Source: Bernardetia sp.
GTDB taxonomy: Bacteria; Bacteroidota; Bacteroidia; Cytophagales; Bernardetiaceae
DNA length: 35,380 nucleotides
Assembly (NCBI GenBank): GCA_020630575.1
Contig: JAHDBD010000038.1
Span: 1 to 35,380, forward strand
Direction of reading: 5' to 3'
In this document: positions 34,140-35,380 of the stretch, piece by piece
Numbering within the stretch: the stretch's first letter is position 1
How the letters are laid out: each line of letters begins with the position of its first letter
Position numbers and translations under genes: made by a program
The notes under the pieces: generated by a model
Seen by the model: the letters and a program-made list of their open reading frames with translations, nothing else
What the model was told of the DNA's origin: nothing
The model's database searches: none

Positions 34140-34165
34140 TAGAGGTTTCATGTTTGACACTTCTA
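34140..34165. promoter_or_regulatory. parS: parS-like inverted repeat (site H)
   Basis: Arms TAGAGGTTTCA and TGACACTTCTA flank TGTT. It lies just upstream of the par promoter and immediately after the decayed dinD fragment. Confidence 0.78.
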
Positions 34166-34175
34166 TGGTTTTCAA

Positions 34176-34396
34176 TCAAGCAAGTGCATAACCTTTGACT
34201 TCTTGATGTCCCCATTTACCATATTCTATCAATTTGTTGGACTCAACAAATTGATTCCACTTCTTATAGAGTTATTTTAGTCTAACCAAACAGTTTTTGT
34301 AAATCTCTACCACTCCCAAACTCAATTCCTTCTATCTATGTCTTTTCTGATGCTATCAAACTATTCGAACAGTTCATTAAATTGTGTATTATTCAT
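34176..34396 (-). pseudogene. Decayed dinD-like gene fragment
   Basis: Reading the minus strand from ATG at 34396 gives MNNTQFNELFE, a stop, then FDSIRKDI, matching the intact protein's MKKTQSNQLFE and LENIRNEI. A +1 frame then gives IEGIEFGSGRDLQKLFG, matching its IEGVEYWSARDLQELFS, and the third frame gives QFVESNKLIEYGKWG and VKGYALA, matching its HFVETNKSYILPNGG and IKDYALT. Several stops and at least two frame changes, plus missing segments, show it is dead. It is not a recent copy of the gene at 2621. An exact 12-bp stem with a 4-nt loop (34228-34255) lies inside it. Confidence 0.82.
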
Positions 34397-34677
34397 ATTT
34401 TTTCTTTTTAAATCAATGACAAAATCAACTTTTAAATAAAAAAACAAGATAGAAATAAAAATAGAGTCATCAAAATAAAAACTCTATTTTCATAAATTAT
34501 AATTTTAGATTATATTTTGAGTGGTTTTTAGGATATAAAAAGCCTCCTTTTTTAGAGGTTTCACTTATGATACTTCTACAATTTTAGAACTTCATATTCT
34601 CAAAAAAAGGCTAGGAAAATAAAAATAAAAACTTTGAATTACAAATTATACTTTATGATAAAGTTATCTTTGATATA
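34397..34677. other. Non-coding stretch with a partition-type site and a hairpin
   Basis: AT-rich, no ORF. It contains a hairpin of AAAATAGAGT (34458-34467) with ACTCTATTTT (34481-34490), a 10-bp stem followed by short T or A runs, which may be a weak terminator. It also holds the ninth 26-bp site at 34553-34578. Nothing else was recognised. Confidence 0.5.
34553..34578. promoter_or_regulatory. parS: parS-like inverted repeat (site I)
   Basis: Arms TAGAGGTTTCA and TGATACTTCTA flank CTTA. It is the outermost site on this side, upstream of the dinD-like fragment and before the tandem repeat array. Confidence 0.78.
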
Positions 34678-34695
34678 ACCCCTATTTTGTCGCAA
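34678..34695 (+). repeat. Variant iteron core at the edge of the 174-bp array
   Basis: ACCCCTATTTTGTCGCAA differs by one base from the iteron core at the window start that continues into GTCGCA. A second exact copy is at 35005-35022 inside the array. These may be additional Rep-binding sites. Confidence 0.65.
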
Positions 34696-34696
34696 T

Positions 34697-35275
34697 AGAT
34701 TTGGTGTGAAACTGAAAACTTGCATCTTTTCTGTTCTCGATATAAATCTCTCTAAATACTTAAAACATTGAATTTCAGTTAATTAGATATAAACTTTGAT
34801 TTTTACTCGTACCAAATCTGTAGCTTTTTGACATCCATTTTGTTGCAGGTCATACCATATTTGTTGCAACAAATTTGGTGTGAAACTGAAAACTCGCATC
34901 TTTTCTGTTCTCGATACAAATCTCTCTAAATACTTAAAACATTGAATATCAATTGATTTAGATATAAAATTTGATTTTTACTCGTACCAAATCTGTGGTT
35001 TTTAACCCCTATTTTGTCGCAATTCGTACCAAATCTGTTGCAACAAAATGGGTGTGAAGATGGAAACTCACACCAAATCTGTTGCAGATAGAAACCTTTT
35101 TAAATACATAAAATATTGATTATCAATCAATTAAAAATAATTAGTGGTTTTTACTCGTACCAAATCTGTGGCTTTTGACATCCATTTTGTTGCAAGTCGT
35201 ACCATATTTGTTGCAACAAAATGGGTGTGAAGATGGAAAACTCGCACCATATCTGTTCTCGATAAGAATATTTTA
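34697..35275. repeat. 174-bp tandem repeat array with internal palindromes
   Basis: Units beginning at GGTGTGAA recur at 34703, 34877, 35051 and 35224, a period of 174, 174 and 173 bp, giving three full copies and a partial fourth. Copies 1 and 2 are very similar (TTTTCTGTTCTCGATA, CTCTCTAAATACTTAAAAC), copy 3 more diverged. Each full unit carries ACTCGTACCAAATCTGT, and each full unit-to-unit junction has a palindrome centred on TTGCAA (34854-34879, 35028-35053, 35202-35227). There is no ORF. Position between the partition genes and the iterons suggests a role in replication or incompatibility, inferred. Confidence 0.85.
35005..35022 (+). repeat. Variant iteron core within the tandem array
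   Basis: ACCCCTATTTTGTCGCAA is identical to the copy at 34678-34695, 327 bp away. In the other array copies this position holds ACATCCATTTTGTTGCA instead, so only part of the units carry an iteron-like site. Confidence 0.65.
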
Positions 35276-35326
35276 GGCTTTTATTTTTTGAAAAAATTTA
35301 CCGTAAAAAAGGCAAAAAAATACTCA

Positions 35327-35380
35327 CCCCTTTTTTGTCATAGTTCACCCCTTTTTTGTCATAGTTCACCCCTTTTTTGT
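35327..35380 (+). repeat. Iteron array at the origin (right part)
   Basis: CCCC tracts of the 21-bp iteron begin at 35327, 35348 and 35369, an exact 21-bp period. Bases 35328-35380 equal bases 1-53, so the molecule is circular and the iteron cluster spans the cut. It is probably the binding site for the initiator encoded at 631-1875. Confidence 0.9.

Noticed and set aside
34697..35275. 174-bp repeats as a CRISPR or as a coding repeat
   Set aside because: The unit is one long degenerate repeat without constant-repeat/variable-spacer structure, and no frame is open through it.
1..35380. tRNA or rRNA genes
   Set aside because: No cloverleaf or ribosomal RNA segment was recognised in any intergenic region.

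Overview
The window reads as one complete circular plasmid of a Bacteroidota bacterium. The last 53 bases are identical to the first 53, as expected when a circular contig is cut inside an iteron array, so the unique circle is about 35,327 bp. Pointers to Bacteroidota are very low GC, TAnnTTTG-type -7 promoter boxes, a type IX secretion C-terminal sorting domain, a SprB-like repeat, and giant secreted YD/RHS proteins. A Cytophagales or Flexibacter/Bernardetia-like host would fit, but I cannot prove genus or family.

Replication and maintenance sit together around the cut point. An iteron origin (ends of the window plus inverted copies at 209-268) precedes a small HTH-like ORF and a Rep_3/RepB-type initiator (631-1875). 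On the other side of the cut lie parA and parB (34048 down to 32021, minus strand). Nine copies of a 26-bp inverted repeat, almost certainly the centromere/operator sites, are spread over the parB-parA gap, the parA promoter, the region beyond it, and the rep-dinD gap. A 174-bp tandem repeat array with 26-bp palindromes lies between the partition genes and the iterons. An intact dinD gene (2621-3445) has a heavily decayed relative at 34176-34396. A RAYT/Y1 transposase with REP-like inverted flanks occupies 3498-4278.

About 75% of the circle (30938 to 4431, all minus strand) carries seven tightly packed genes for exported proteins: a 2003-aa fibronectin-III, dockerin-like, T9SS-sorted protein; a 302-aa secreted protein; a 1611-aa SpvB-like YD-family protein; a 1601-aa protein with a SprB-like repeat, a beta-propeller and a C-terminal YD segment; a 223-aa secreted protein; a 2906-aa RHS protein; and a 137-aa two-helix membrane protein overlapping the RHS gene end by 11 bp. 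The RHS protein contains a six-copy cysteine module, a LamG-like domain, YD repeats, an RHS core and a ~310-aa unique tail. The last two genes have the arrangement of a polymorphic toxin and its immunity protein. The three large YD/SpvB-type proteins recall a Tc/RHS toxin complex split over several polypeptides. Similar TGCCTA hairpins lie at both ends of the 302-aa to 137-aa gene block. A divergent promoter region (30939-31270) separates this cluster from a small plus-strand exported protein gene, which ends at a strong bidirectional terminator before parB.

I infer a plasmid devoted mainly to one giant cell-surface or secreted RHS system of unknown target. The RHS core, initiator, ParA, DinD and RAYT assignments are firm. 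The toxin/immunity and split-complex interpretations are inference.
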